Positions 17,475 to 25,268 of a stretch of 64,000 nucleotides of DNA are shown here, piece after piece. This DNA comes from Deltaproteobacteria bacterium (GTDB lineage Bacteria; Bdellovibrionota; UBA2394): positions 124,001-188,000 of the forward strand of contig JAFLCD010000001.1 of the NCBI GenBank assembly GCA_017302715.1. The letters are read 5' to 3'. Numbering within the stretch: the first letter of the stretch is position 1; every line of letters begins with the position of its first letter. The position numbers and the translations under genes were made by a program. The notes under the pieces were generated by a model. The model was not told the DNA's origin. It saw nothing but the letters and a program-made list of their open reading frames with translations, and ran no database searches.

Positions 17475-18374
17475 TTATTCCTTTGGCTTGTGAACTTGGT
17501 ATCCCCTTGCATCGAATTCAATGACATGTTCTGAATCCCAGAGAAGTGTTAAGGCGAATTGGTGAGGTGTCTTACGAATGAGATCAACGACTGATGAAAG
17601 GATGTCTGGTTTTTCGATCCATTCAAAAGGATAACCGTGATTACGAACATCGAGCACTGTACGAAGTCCCCTGTTCAATAGCGAATATTGCCCATCTTTA
17701 AAAAGATCTAGCAGGCCAAGAACGCTGGCCGTCTGTTGCATGATGTCTAAAGCTGTTTTTGATTTTGTGATTTTCAGTATGCTTTGACCACCTCCGAAAG
17801 CTCGTAGCCAACCTAAAGGGGAATCAAATCTTTTTAGGTCCATATCATGGTCAAGTCGCCCCATCATACTTTCTAAGAATGTTTCCATAGATATTCTCGA
17901 CATTGAAACTGAAGCATATTTAAGGGAAACATTTTCTATCCTTTCGCCGGCTTCATTGACGATAAATCCGTCAAATATCGGAACACTCTTGCCTTGAAAT
18001 TCAGAGAGAAAAACGAAGAGTGCTTTACGATGATGTTTCAAAAATTTGGCATAGTCTCGTGCAGTTTGAAGCTCGGCTGCAAATTCCGTAGTCGAGTATT
18101 TCTCTGAGGGTAGATCATCTAGAACAAGAAGATTGGGCTCCTTCTCATCTTCTCGAAGTTTATAAAGAGTTTTCAAGTCTGCGGAGCGAGGCAATGCAAT
18201 TTTCGTTATTAGTTCAATGAGTGCACGTTCAAAATTAATTAAATCATGGTTCGTTTGTTTACGAATGCAGGCTTTTCTTAATGCCAAGAGGCTTTCTTGA
18301 TCGGATGCAAAAAGCTGAATCGAGAATGTAAGCAATACTAAAATCGACAGTGCTGTAATAAATCGGCAGTTCAC
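17475..18374 (-). CDS. Secreted protein of unknown function
   Basis: Not recognised. A GTG at 18374 begins a 299 aa product with a signal peptide (ALSILVLLTFSIQLFAS, cleavage near residue 24). The mature protein begins with helices containing RKACIRKQTNHDLINFERALIEL, then a mixed region with KFLKHHRKALFVFLSEFQG. The C-terminal third, from LTLLWDSEHVIEFDARGYQVHKPKE, looks like a small strand-rich end. No catalytic pattern is evident. It is the first gene of a minus-strand run of three secreted orphans (18374 to 15260) and follows a 353-base gap that may hold its promoter. Confidence 0.6.
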   Translation of the reverse strand: MNCRFITALSILVLLTFSIQLFASDQESLLALRKACIRKQTNHDLINFERALIELITKIALPRSADLKTLYKLREDEKEPNLLVLDDLPSEKYSTTEFAAELQTARDYAKFLKHHRKALFVFLSEFQGKSVPIFDGFIVNEAGERIENVSLKYASVSMSRISMETFLESMMGRLDHDMDLKRFDSPLGWLRAFGGGQSILKITKSKTALDIMQQTASVLGLLDLFKDGQYSLLNRGLRTVLDVRNHGYPFEWIEKPDILSSVVDLIRKTPHQFALTLLWDSEHVIEFDARGYQVHKPKE

Positions 18375-18727
18375 GACGGCGCTTTATATCACGTTCAAAT
18401 GATTTCCGCATTTTCACGGAACAAGCCGTTAAATTTTGATTGAACTTAAATCCGATCCATTAAAGTACATGAAATAATTAAGGAATTTAGTTCGATGTCA
18501 TAACAAAGTGGACACGATTGCAACCAATTCGAACCGTCTCCAAAATCGACTTTGAATTCACGGTTTTCTGCAAGAACCCTTCTTATACCAGCAGATTAGC
18601 TCGAAAGTGAAAATGTGGCGGTCATTTTATTCAGAAGCTTAGAATTTTCATTGTGAGGCTTATGATTGTGATATTTTCAGCGAGTTGCTGCTCTAAGAAT
18701 TAAGGCTTAAAATTAGTATGGGGTGAA
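18375..18727. other. Intergenic gap between two divergent secreted orphan genes
   Basis: No convincing gene, RNA or repeat is seen in these 353 bases. The gap separates a minus-strand gene starting at 18374 from a plus-strand gene starting at 18728, so it should hold both promoters. An AT-rich TATTTT preceded by TTGTGA near 18650-18680 is only a weak candidate for the plus-strand promoter. Confidence 0.4.
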
Positions 18728-19411
18728 ATGATGAAATCCTTACTAGTATCAATTTTATTTTTAGTTGGATTCGAATCGTATGGACAGGAATGTATAGTAT
18801 CAAATGCCAAAACTGAAAATGTCTTTGAGTATTTAAAAAAAATGGCTGAATCCTTAGCGCATATTAAAATTCAGTTCCAAAAAATAAAATCTGTGCATGG
18901 AAACGAAGGCGCCACCACTGTTGATGCGTTAGTTGCACTAAAAGAGTTGCAGGCTGGATATTTTTGTTCAGCAACTATGATTAGTAATTATAGAAAAAGT
19001 AAGGATAGAAATATTGCTAGAAGCGCTGAGACGCTAGGAGCAAGTTATCAAATGCTTGGTTCGAATGTTAATGAATCAATTTCAGATATTAAATCTTCGT
19101 TAGATGGGAAAGGTCAAATTTCTCCTGGGGAACAAGCTGAGAGAGACGCAGAAAAAATAATTGATGTTAAGAAAAAATGGGAAATAGCTATTTTAGCAAT
19201 TGGTCTTGGAACCCATTCTGCAATCGACAATGAAAGTTCACCTGCAAAAAGACGTGATGCACTTACCATCTCAAAATTAGAGCGTGATGAAGTGGTTAAA
19301 ATATTAAAAATGCAGTTTATCCTTCCCAATAAAAATCAAAATTTTGATCCCATCGATATGGCGGCAAATATTTATTTTAATTTTTTGAATCAGCCTTGGA
19401 AGTTTAAGTAG
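18728..19411 (+). CDS. Small secreted protein of unknown function
   Basis: Not recognised. A 227 aa product with two adjacent ATG codons at its start (18728 and 18731) after a GGGGTGA ribosome-site-like stretch. The signal peptide LLVSILFLVGFESYG ends near residue 18. A Cys in QECIV follows, and a second in YFCSA near 78 could pair with it. The mature part is mostly predicted helix (SLAHIKIQFQKIK, RSAETLGASYQMLG, LSKLERDEVVKILKMQF-like stretches) with high Lys and Ser content. It stands alone, divergent from the preceding orphan and convergent with the four-helix-bundle gene. Confidence 0.6.
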   Translation: MMKSLLVSILFLVGFESYGQECIVSNAKTENVFEYLKKMAESLAHIKIQFQKIKSVHGNEGATTVDALVALKELQAGYFCSATMISNYRKSKDRNIARSAETLGASYQMLGSNVNESISDIKSSLDGKGQISPGEQAERDAEKIIDVKKKWEIAILAIGLGTHSAIDNESSPAKRRDALTISKLERDEVVKILKMQFILPNKNQNFDPIDMAANIYFNFLNQPWKFK

Positions 19412-19461
19412 ATGGTATTCGATCCTTCAAATATAGCTCACTCAGGAATCTCAAAATAAAC

Positions 19462-19773
19462 TCAATTCCCAGGATTTTTAAATGTCGTAAGTTTGTAAAG
19501 ACAAGCGCCAAGGTGATCTGCGAACGCTGCAAGTTCGGCATTTTCATATTTAGCGAGTTTCAAAATTGTTTGGCTTTCTCGAAATGACCCAAGCGCTATC
19601 TGATAAATTCTTTTTTTATCTGCATAAGATCGTTTCGCGTTTCCCTCCGATAAATTGAGCGATACTGAAGAGGCTGCTCTTAAGATTTGATTTCTTAAAT
19701 GTGCAGGTAATTTTATATTTTCAATTGTTTGATAATACTGGATGGCAAGTTCAAGGGTTCTAAAAGTTTTCAT
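19462..19773 (-). CDS. Four-helix-bundle protein (23S rRNA intervening-sequence type)
   Basis: Member of the TIGR02436/S23 four-helix-bundle family first found encoded inside 23S rRNA intervening sequences; related folds also accompany diversity-generating retroelements. From the ATG at 19773 (MKTFRTLELAIQYYQ) it has 103 aa. The core signature is present: LRNQILRAASSVSLNLSEGNAKRS, then KKRIYQIALGSFRESQTIL, and a final helix LGACLYKL. An upstream ATG at 19812 would add 13 residues. The role of the family is unknown, with RNA or protein binding through the basic bundle proposed. There is no rRNA gene in this window. The gene lies instead downstream of tmRNA, separated by a stack of inverted repeats and a 24-nt repeat. 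Confidence 0.85.
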   Translation of the reverse strand: MKTFRTLELAIQYYQTIENIKLPAHLRNQILRAASSVSLNLSEGNAKRSYADKKRIYQIALGSFRESQTILKLAKYENAELAAFADHLGACLYKLTTFKNPGN

Positions 19774-19845
19774 GAGGGGTGTTTCATTGCAATATTTGGA
19801 CCACCCCTTCAATCCTGCAAATTTGCGCTATTTGAGAAATAAATA

Positions 19846-19879
19846 TTCCGGATTTTCGGAAAAACCTCCGGATCCGGAA
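19846..19879. repeat. Inverted repeat TTCCGGAT/ATCCGGAA
   Basis: TTCCGGAT at 19846-19853 is the exact reverse complement of ATCCGGAA at 19872-19879. It overlaps the 12-base palindrome TCCGGATCCGGA at 19867-19878 that forms the terminator core. Together they make a nested symmetric block between the four-helix-bundle gene and tmRNA. Confidence 0.6.
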
Positions 19880-19885
19880 GTTTTT
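19860..19885 (-). terminator. ssrA: Probable terminator of tmRNA, near-symmetric on both strands
   Basis: On the minus strand AACTTCCG, loop GATC, CGGAGGTT pair in 8 bp with one G-T pair and run into five T. This lies about 75 bases past the tmRNA 3' end and is the first U-run hairpin after it. On the plus strand the same bases give one mismatch and also end in T5, so it may stop transcription from both sides. Confidence 0.65.
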
Positions 19886-19899
19886 GTCATTCTGTATTT

Positions 19900-19928
19900 A
19901 GTATTCTGTATACGGTATTCAGAATACT
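19900..19928. repeat. Inverted repeat AGTATTCTG/CAGAATACT
   Basis: Perfect 9-base arms at 19900-19908 and 19920-19928 with an 11-base spacer (TATACGGTATT). It lies immediately left of the 24-nt repeat at 19932. The stretch before it (TTCTGTATTTAG) repeats part of the same theme, giving a run of degenerate TATTCTG units. Confidence 0.7.
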
Positions 19929-19931
19929 GAA

Positions 19932-19955
19932 GCGTAGTGAAACGAAGCGTTGAGA
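19932..19955 (+). repeat. 24-nt dispersed repeat, copy 2, abutting tmRNA
   Basis: Identical over 24 bases to the copy at 14986-15009. Its last base is separated by a single G (19956) from the first base of the tmRNA 3' end at 19957. The 3' ends of tmRNA and tRNA genes are common integration sites, so this could be the border of an inserted element or a decayed attachment site; no integrase is present in the window. Confidence 0.85.
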
Positions 19956-19956
19956 G

Positions 19957-20303
19957 TGGAGGCGGCGGGAGTCGAACCCGCGTCCGAGTGGCTTCTCTCT
20001 ACCCATCTTCATGTGTAGTTCTTCCTTTAATTTAAAACTAAGAAGCTCCGAAGAACGGGATAATCTTAGTTCGAGCTGCGGATATTAATGCTCATCACAC
20101 ACCGAAGCTCTGCGTGAGAACATCCCTGCTTTTTTAACGCCGTCCGAACTTAGCAGGAGTCGGATCGAATCGACGAGCAGCGCTTAGGCTGCCAACGCGA
20201 AGTTAGATTCGTCGTTTATAGTTTGCCAATGAGGTTACGAGATCACTGACACCTCGACATGCAGAGTAGAAATCTACGCACCCGTCGAAGCCAAAACGCC
20301 CCC
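19957..20303 (-). ncRNA. ssrA: tmRNA (transfer-messenger RNA)
   Basis: Rescues stalled ribosomes by acting as alanine tRNA and then as template for a degradation tag. The 5' end at 20303 begins GGGGGCG followed by TTTTGGCTTCGACGGG, the tmRNA D-loop-like signature. The 3' end at 19957 has GGGTTCGACTCCCG (T arm) and CGCCTCC plus discriminator A. The seven acceptor pairs form with one G-T. CCA is not encoded. The length of 347 nt is normal for a one-piece tmRNA. The tag frame lies at 20219-20184 and ends in ALAA-stop. A terminator is present at 19860-19885, and a candidate promoter (TTGCAT, 17 bases, CTAGAT) lies upstream on the minus strand between 20380 and 20340. Confidence 0.95.
20184..20219 (-). 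other. tmRNA tag-peptide reading frame
   Basis: The frame ending in GCG TTG GCA GCC TAA encodes NDESNFALAA when read from AAC at 20216. Aligning AAC-GAC-GAA with the E. coli tag puts the resume codon at 20219-20217, which is ATA (Ile) instead of the usual GCA. A GCA lies 7 bases upstream but in another frame, where it would end after seven codons (ANYKRRI). The tag would therefore be INDESNFALAA. Confidence 0.7.
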
Positions 20304-20363
20304 AAGTTTTCAAAGACCTGAACCCTTAAAGTAGTCGCAATCGATGAATTTATCTAGTTTAGC

Positions 20364-20379
20364 TGCATATTTTTATGCA
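20364..20379. promoter_or_regulatory. Palindrome between tmRNA and an outer-membrane gene
   Basis: TGCATA-TTTT-TATGCA is a 16-base hairpin-capable palindrome 13 bases before the ATG of the plus-strand barrel gene and inside the predicted tmRNA promoter region. On the minus strand it overlaps the TTGCAT proposed as -35. It could be a regulator site serving both directions. Confidence 0.35.
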
Positions 20380-20391
20380 AGATGAGCGCCT

Positions 20392-20946
20392 ATGAAAAAA
20401 TTTATTCGTTTCGTGACCTTAGCGATTCTTCTTCAAACAAGTTTTCAATTGGCAGAGGTAAATGCGGCCGAAGTTTCTAAACCCATATCCGAAAAAAAAT
20501 ATAGTTTAGGCTTAAGTATTTTTACACTTGTGGTGCCAATGATCGAAGTGCCTATCGGAGCTTTTTTAAATCCGAACTTGCGGGTCAGTGTTGCGCCTAC
20601 GATGATTTCTAGTTTTTACGGAAGTTCTGCGCTGGATTCATTTTTAATAGGTGGAACTTTCGCCACCACTTTCTTTTTCGATGACTGGTCTGGATGGTAT
20701 TTAGAGCCTGCTTTCGTTTATCTACACGGAATTAAGAAGAAGGATTCCAGAGATTCAAATGTGGATATGGTCGGCGCTCAGTTGATTGGCGGGTATGAAA
20801 AAGTTTGGAACTCAGGGCTTTTTATGAACTTTGGATTTGGTCTTGGAGTAGGAAAAGTATTTTACGATGATAGAGATGATTATCTTCGAGTTCATCAAGC
20901 TTTTCCTTATCCAACATACAACGCTCTGTTTGGAACGCGATTTTAA
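20392..20946 (+). CDS. Small outer-membrane beta-barrel protein of unknown function
   Basis: A 184 aa exported protein with a signal peptide ending near VNAA (residue 26). The mature part alternates hydrophobic and polar residues in about eight short strands separated by Gly/Asn/Asp turns (for example SWGWYLEPAFVYLHG and GLFMNFGFGLGVGKV). It ends in Phe after ALFGTRF, the signature of a barrel recognised by the BAM complex. The size suits an 8-stranded OmpA/OmpW-like or DUF3575-like barrel. It is divergent from tmRNA. No enzymatic residues stand out. The function, possibly small-solute permeability or envelope stability, is not evident. Confidence 0.7.
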   Translation: MKKFIRFVTLAILLQTSFQLAEVNAAEVSKPISEKKYSLGLSIFTLVVPMIEVPIGAFLNPNLRVSVAPTMISSFYGSSALDSFLIGGTFATTFFFDDWSGWYLEPAFVYLHGIKKKDSRDSNVDMVGAQLIGGYEKVWNSGLFMNFGFGLGVGKVFYDDRDDYLRVHQAFPYPTYNALFGTRF

Positions 20947-21575
20947 GATATAAAGAGAAGCGTTAGTCCGAACAAAATCAGAACGCATCCGGTGATGCGT
21001 TCGATCCAGTGTTTAACGCCAAAAAGTTTTAGCTGAAGTTTTTTTGTACTGAAGACAAAGCTCACCATGCAAAACCAAATCAAAGTAATGCTCGTCATGA
21101 TTATTGTACTCAATGCAACAAAATGCATCTGATGCCCCCACGCACTTAAGCTCGAAATAAATCCAATAAAAAACAGAATCGCTTTGGCGTTAAAGAAGCT
21201 TGTTAAAAAACCCTGACGATACATCGAAAGATTTTTTTTGAGGTGTGGAAGCTGTGTCTCAGCCGAATTTAATTTTTCTTTTTTTGCAGTGAGTCCTTTA
21301 AATCCAATCCATAAAAGATAAATGGCACCCAAAGTTTGAATCACCTTCGGTGCTTGTGGAAAACTTGCAAGTAAAGCTCCAACTCCAAGAAAAGCCGCGA
21401 GAATATGAACGCAGTTTGAAGTTGCAATGCCGGCAGCAGTCCAAATGCCGGCGAGTCTAGAGCGAGTGAGAGAATTTCTGACGACGAGCGCAAAGTCTGG
21501 ACCCGGGCTCACTACGCAAACGAAATGTACGCTCGCTACCATCACTAAAATTTCAAATAAATTTTGAGAGGGCAT
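20943..21575 (-). CDS. LysE/RhtB-family amino acid exporter
   Basis: Inner-membrane efflux protein for amino acids or related metabolites. The 210 aa have about six membrane segments, and the N-terminal family signature is VCVVSPGPDFALVVRNSLTRSRLAG (residues about 19-43), followed by GIATSNCVHILAAFLGVGALL. It overlaps the barrel gene by four bases at the 3' ends. The thrS gene ends six bases upstream of its start on the same strand, so thrS and this gene are likely co-transcribed. Export of threonine or homoserine would fit that neighbour but is only a guess. Confidence 0.9.
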   Translation of the reverse strand: MPSQNLFEILVMVASVHFVCVVSPGPDFALVVRNSLTRSRLAGIWTAAGIATSNCVHILAAFLGVGALLASFPQAPKVIQTLGAIYLLWIGFKGLTAKKEKLNSAETQLPHLKKNLSMYRQGFLTSFFNAKAILFFIGFISSLSAWGHQMHFVALSTIIMTSITLIWFCMVSFVFSTKKLQLKLFGVKHWIERITGCVLILFGLTLLFIS

Positions 21576-21580
21576 AAGAA

Positions 21581-23359
21581 TTACTTTTGTCGCGGTGGCA
21601 AAACTTTGAACGAAGGAGTGCCAACTCGATTTGTAATTTCATTTTCTAATGCGGCAACAACTTCAGATCTTTTAAGTACTCCAAAATCTCCAAACTTCGG
21701 AGACTTAAGTGCGAGAGAATCGGCTTCCATTTCTTTATCACCGATCACCGCGATATAGGGAACTCTTTGAACAGTGGCTTCACGAACTTTACCACCCATA
21801 TTTCCTTCGCTGGTGTCGACAAAAACTCGTATGCCTTTTTGTTTAAGCTCAGCTTCAAGTTTTTTTGCATATTCAAAATGATTTTCGCGAATCGGAACCA
21901 AATAAATCTGAATAGGCGCAAGCCAAGTCGGAAAATATCCTTCGCAGTGCTCAAGATAAACTGCAAAAAATCTTTCAAGTGATCCAAAAATTGCGCGATG
22001 AAGCATCACAGGACGGTGACGTTTGCTATCTTCACCAACATATTCAAGTTCAAATCTTTCTGGCAGAGCAAAATCAAGTTGAAGAGTGGCAAGCTGCCAT
22101 GACCGACCTATCGCGTCTTTTACATGAAATTCATATTTCGGACCGTAAATGGCGCCTTCACCCTCGGCAATTTCATAGGTGACTTTGCGTTTCTTCAATA
22201 AGTCTTCCATGATTTTTTCGGCTTTATCCCAAACTTCATCGGAACCGATTCGTTTTTCTGGGCGAGTGGCTAACTTCACTTCGTATTCTTTAAATCCGAA
22301 AATATTATAAATGAGATCAAGAAAATTAAAAAATCCTTCAGCCTCTTGCTCCACTTGATTTTCAGTGCAGTAAATATGTGCATCATCTTGTGACATCGCG
22401 CGAACTCTAGTCATTCCATGAAGTGCACCCGCTCGTTCATTGCGGTGAAGTTTGCTAAACTCTGCAAATCGGAGCGGCAAATCTTTGTAACTCCAAAGGC
22501 TATGTTTATAGAGTAAACAATGGCCTGGACAATTCATTGGCTTAAGCGACATCTCTCCATCTTCTGTAAAAAACATATTTTCTTTGAAAGTGTCGTAGTG
22601 GCCGCTGCGGTGATAAAGCTTTGCATCGTAGAGAAGTGGTGTGAGAACTTCTTTGTATCCGCTATGAAAATAATGATCGCGAATTAAATTTTGCATTTCA
22701 TTAAAAACAATCGTGCCCTTGGGATGAAAGAATGGAATTCCAGGCGACCATTCGTGAAATGAAAATAAATCTAACCTTTTTCCAAGCTCGCGATGATCGC
22801 GCTTCTTTGCTTCTTCAAGCATTTTTAAATGTGCGTCGAGCGCTTCGGCAGATTCAAAAGCTGTTCCGTAAATGCGCTGAAGCATTGCATTGTTTTGATC
22901 GGCTTTCCAGTAAGCTCCAGAAGTATATAAAAGTTTAAAATGTTTTAGCTCGCCCGTTGTTTTGACATGCGGACCTTCGCAAAGATCGATGAACTCGCCT
23001 TGAGAATAAAAAGTGATGGGTTCGCCCGTAGGAATCGAATCAATTAATTCTACTTTGTAAGTCTGTCCGGCCTTTTTTAAAAAACTTTTCGCTTCTTCTC
23101 GCGGCATTTCGGAATACGTAACTTTTAAATTTTCTTTAACGATTTTTTTCATCGTCTCTTCCACGCGCGCAAGATCTTCAGGAGTTAAAGTCACTCCACC
23201 TAAATCGATATCGTAGAAAAATCCTTCGTCAGTGGCAGGACCAACCGTCAACTTCGCCTGCGGATAAAGACGAATTACTGCTTGCGCCATCAAATGCGCT
23301 GCCGAATGTCTTAGAGCAAAACGATAATCTTTATCAGATGAAGTTCGGAATTTTTCCAC
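21581..23359 (-). CDS. thrS: Threonyl-tRNA synthetase, TGS domain absent
   Basis: Charges tRNA-Thr. The 592 aa contain the editing domain with RHSAAHLMAQAV (residues about 17-28) and CEGPH for Ser-tRNA clearance. The class II core follows, with the motif 2 region LRFAEFSKLHRNERAGALHGMTRVRAMSQDD, zinc-ligand Cys in PMNCPGHC, GEGAIYGPKYEF and motif 3 HRAIFGSLERF. The anticodon-binding domain ends with RVPYIAVIGDKE. Common enzymes have about 640 aa because an N-terminal TGS domain precedes editing; here the protein starts directly at the editing domain. No TGS-like frame is seen upstream between 23360 and 23398. The LysE gene follows. Confidence 0.97.
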   Translation of the reverse strand: MEKFRTSSDKDYRFALRHSAAHLMAQAVIRLYPQAKLTVGPATDEGFFYDIDLGGVTLTPEDLARVEETMKKIVKENLKVTYSEMPREEAKSFLKKAGQTYKVELIDSIPTGEPITFYSQGEFIDLCEGPHVKTTGELKHFKLLYTSGAYWKADQNNAMLQRIYGTAFESAEALDAHLKMLEEAKKRDHRELGKRLDLFSFHEWSPGIPFFHPKGTIVFNEMQNLIRDHYFHSGYKEVLTPLLYDAKLYHRSGHYDTFKENMFFTEDGEMSLKPMNCPGHCLLYKHSLWSYKDLPLRFAEFSKLHRNERAGALHGMTRVRAMSQDDAHIYCTENQVEQEAEGFFNFLDLIYNIFGFKEYEVKLATRPEKRIGSDEVWDKAEKIMEDLLKKRKVTYEIAEGEGAIYGPKYEFHVKDAIGRSWQLATLQLDFALPERFELEYVGEDSKRHRPVMLHRAIFGSLERFFAVYLEHCEGYFPTWLAPIQIYLVPIRENHFEYAKKLEAELKQKGIRVFVDTSEGNMGGKVREATVQRVPYIAVIGDKEMEADSLALKSPKFGDFGVLKRSEVVAALENEITNRVGTPSFKVLPPRQK

Positions 23360-23398
23360 TTCGAAAGCTTATTCGAGCTCTCTAATACTGTCTATTTT

Positions 23399-25120
23399 TC
23401 AGTCGGGAGATCGAGCGGTTCGGGCAAATCCTGATGCCCCTACAATTTTAGAAGCTGTGGATCTACATCTTTGAGGGAATAAAAAACGGTGCGGATCGGT
23501 ATGAATGCCTTCATCGTGATGAGTTGAAGGTTTGCTAGTATCGGCGATTCGAAGTTGAGGAGCGCCGGCGGTTCGAGATTCAGGTGTAAGGTTTGCTGTA
23601 GCCCATTCTCTGCTGAGAATAAAATCGCCTTTATTGTCCCTGGTAATCACACCAAGTTGCTTCAGCGTTTCCCAGATTTCTGGATTTTCGCTATTCATTT
23701 TCTTGTAAGCAAACTCCATAAAGTTTTTTCCATCTCCCATAGCGAGAGCTGACAAAATGTAACGCTGTCCCTTCGAAAGTAAAAAATTCTCTCTATGAGT
23801 TAGAATTCGTTTCTGTTTTTTACCTCTGGCAACTCGAGCTAAGCGAGTGAATTGATCTTTGATTGCTGGGTCGACCCCACCGTGACGTCTAAGGTAATCT
23901 CTCACGATATCTTGAGCATTGAGTAGAGTTCCAACGTCGTAAATAATGGGCAAAGCTAGATTTCGTCGAGGTGTAAAAGTGTCGTTGCGAATAGACTCAA
24001 TCATTTTTTCAAAGATGTATTTTGCCCATGGCAGAGAAGAGGGGCCTTGACGAGTCAGATACTCAAATTTTTCTATAAAAATATCTTTCATTGATGGATC
24101 CAATCGATCCGTGGGAATTCGCATGCGAAGATTTTCTAAAGTTGCGTTCCAAAAAATTTCAAAAGCTTCTTGGGGTAAAAAAATATCTGGAGGAAGTTTC
24201 ATATGCTTCAGTGAAACAGGTTTGTTTTTAAGAATTTGTGAAACAATTTTTATTCTGGCTGTGAAATCATACTTACTTATTATTGGATCTGTTGGCGATT
24301 GTGCCATTTGATTTACAATATCAATCGCGAGCTCTTTCAATCCGCTGTCTCGATTTTCTATCGAATTTTTAAGGCGAGAAATGGGATTTGGGCGCATCGA
24401 AATATCAACGGGGATTCTTGAATAGAATTGAGGAAGATCCTCGGGAAGATGATATAAATACCATTCCTTCCAAATTTGATCTTGATAATTTAGACCAGCG
24501 AGGCCCCACTTTTGAAGTTGGGCCAATGAATCTCTTGGCAGTCCATCAATCATAGAATCGTAATTTAATTTTTCGACAGCGGATTTAGAAATAGTGGTCG
24601 TGGCAATGTGAGAAAGCATATCGACCATCGCACGAGCAATCGATTCACGATCTTCGAATGTCATTAGATTTGCGGTAGCTAGAGCCTTCTGATTTGCGAC
24701 TGATAGAAGTGTTCGATAAAAACCCAGTAATTTGGGATTTCTTTCTTCAACCATTTCTATTTCGAGAGTTTGACGAAAAATAGTTCTAAAGAATGCAGGT
24801 CGTCTCCAGTTTGCATCGTCGGCAAAAGTAATTCTTCCTTCACGAATTCTTTGAGCTGCGGTTTCAAGTAATGTAACGGCTAAATAAGTGTTGGGGCGCT
24901 GGATAGATCTTTTATTGAATTCGGCATTTCTCTTAATGGCATTATCAAAAATAACGGCGGAGTAATTTTCAAATTTTTTGGCGAGGTCTTCAGTTTGAAA
25001 TTCATCTTCAATTTGCTGAGAAAAAGCCACTGGCTGACTTGAAAACAGCACAACAAAACTACTGATCAGACAAACCTTAATCAGTAGAGGGTGCTTCGAA
25101 TTTTCGAATAACCACGCCAT
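23399..25120 (-). CDS. Large secreted protein of unknown function, paralogue of the next gene
   Basis: Not recognised. The ATG at 25120 follows GGAGG by four bases; an in-frame TTG precedes it. The product is about 573 aa with a signal peptide ending near AFSQ (residue 35). It is almost all helical. The N-terminal 250 residues share layout and short matches with the gene at 25269: LAKKFE/LAERFE, a helix then RIREGRITFADDANW against AIRERKVRLTADSPYW, and later VDISMRPNP against LTLNMKPWE. The C-terminus has an unusual basic tail with QRCRSTASK and RTARSP. Tandem paralogues of this kind often arise by local duplication. It may act in the periplasm. No catalytic motif is visible. Confidence 0.65.
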   Translation of the reverse strand: MAWLFENSKHPLLIKVCLISSFVVLFSSQPVAFSQQIEDEFQTEDLAKKFENYSAVIFDNAIKRNAEFNKRSIQRPNTYLAVTLLETAAQRIREGRITFADDANWRRPAFFRTIFRQTLEIEMVEERNPKLLGFYRTLLSVANQKALATANLMTFEDRESIARAMVDMLSHIATTTISKSAVEKLNYDSMIDGLPRDSLAQLQKWGLAGLNYQDQIWKEWYLYHLPEDLPQFYSRIPVDISMRPNPISRLKNSIENRDSGLKELAIDIVNQMAQSPTDPIISKYDFTARIKIVSQILKNKPVSLKHMKLPPDIFLPQEAFEIFWNATLENLRMRIPTDRLDPSMKDIFIEKFEYLTRQGPSSLPWAKYIFEKMIESIRNDTFTPRRNLALPIIYDVGTLLNAQDIVRDYLRRHGGVDPAIKDQFTRLARVARGKKQKRILTHRENFLLSKGQRYILSALAMGDGKNFMEFAYKKMNSENPEIWETLKQLGVITRDNKGDFILSREWATANLTPESRTAGAPQLRIADTSKPSTHHDEGIHTDPHRFLFPQRCRSTASKIVGASGFARTARSPD

Positions 25121-25268
25121 CAAGCCTCCAAACCCTTAAAACTGCAATTTGTATGCCGTAAAATTGAACGGCGCAAGAATAATGAGGCCAATAGTTTCAA
25201 TAGGTTAGTAACAAGCTTTTGTTGTGGGATTTATAGCTGCGACAGGCAGTTCCTAAGAGCTTTGCTTT

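Noticed and set aside
19462-19773. An actual 23S rRNA intervening sequence
   Set aside because: The gene family suggests it, but no rRNA sequence is found on either side.
19957-20303. A tRNA gene at the tmRNA 3' end
   Set aside because: The T arm and acceptor stem pair with a partner 340 bases away and a tag frame lies between, so it is tmRNA and not a tRNA.
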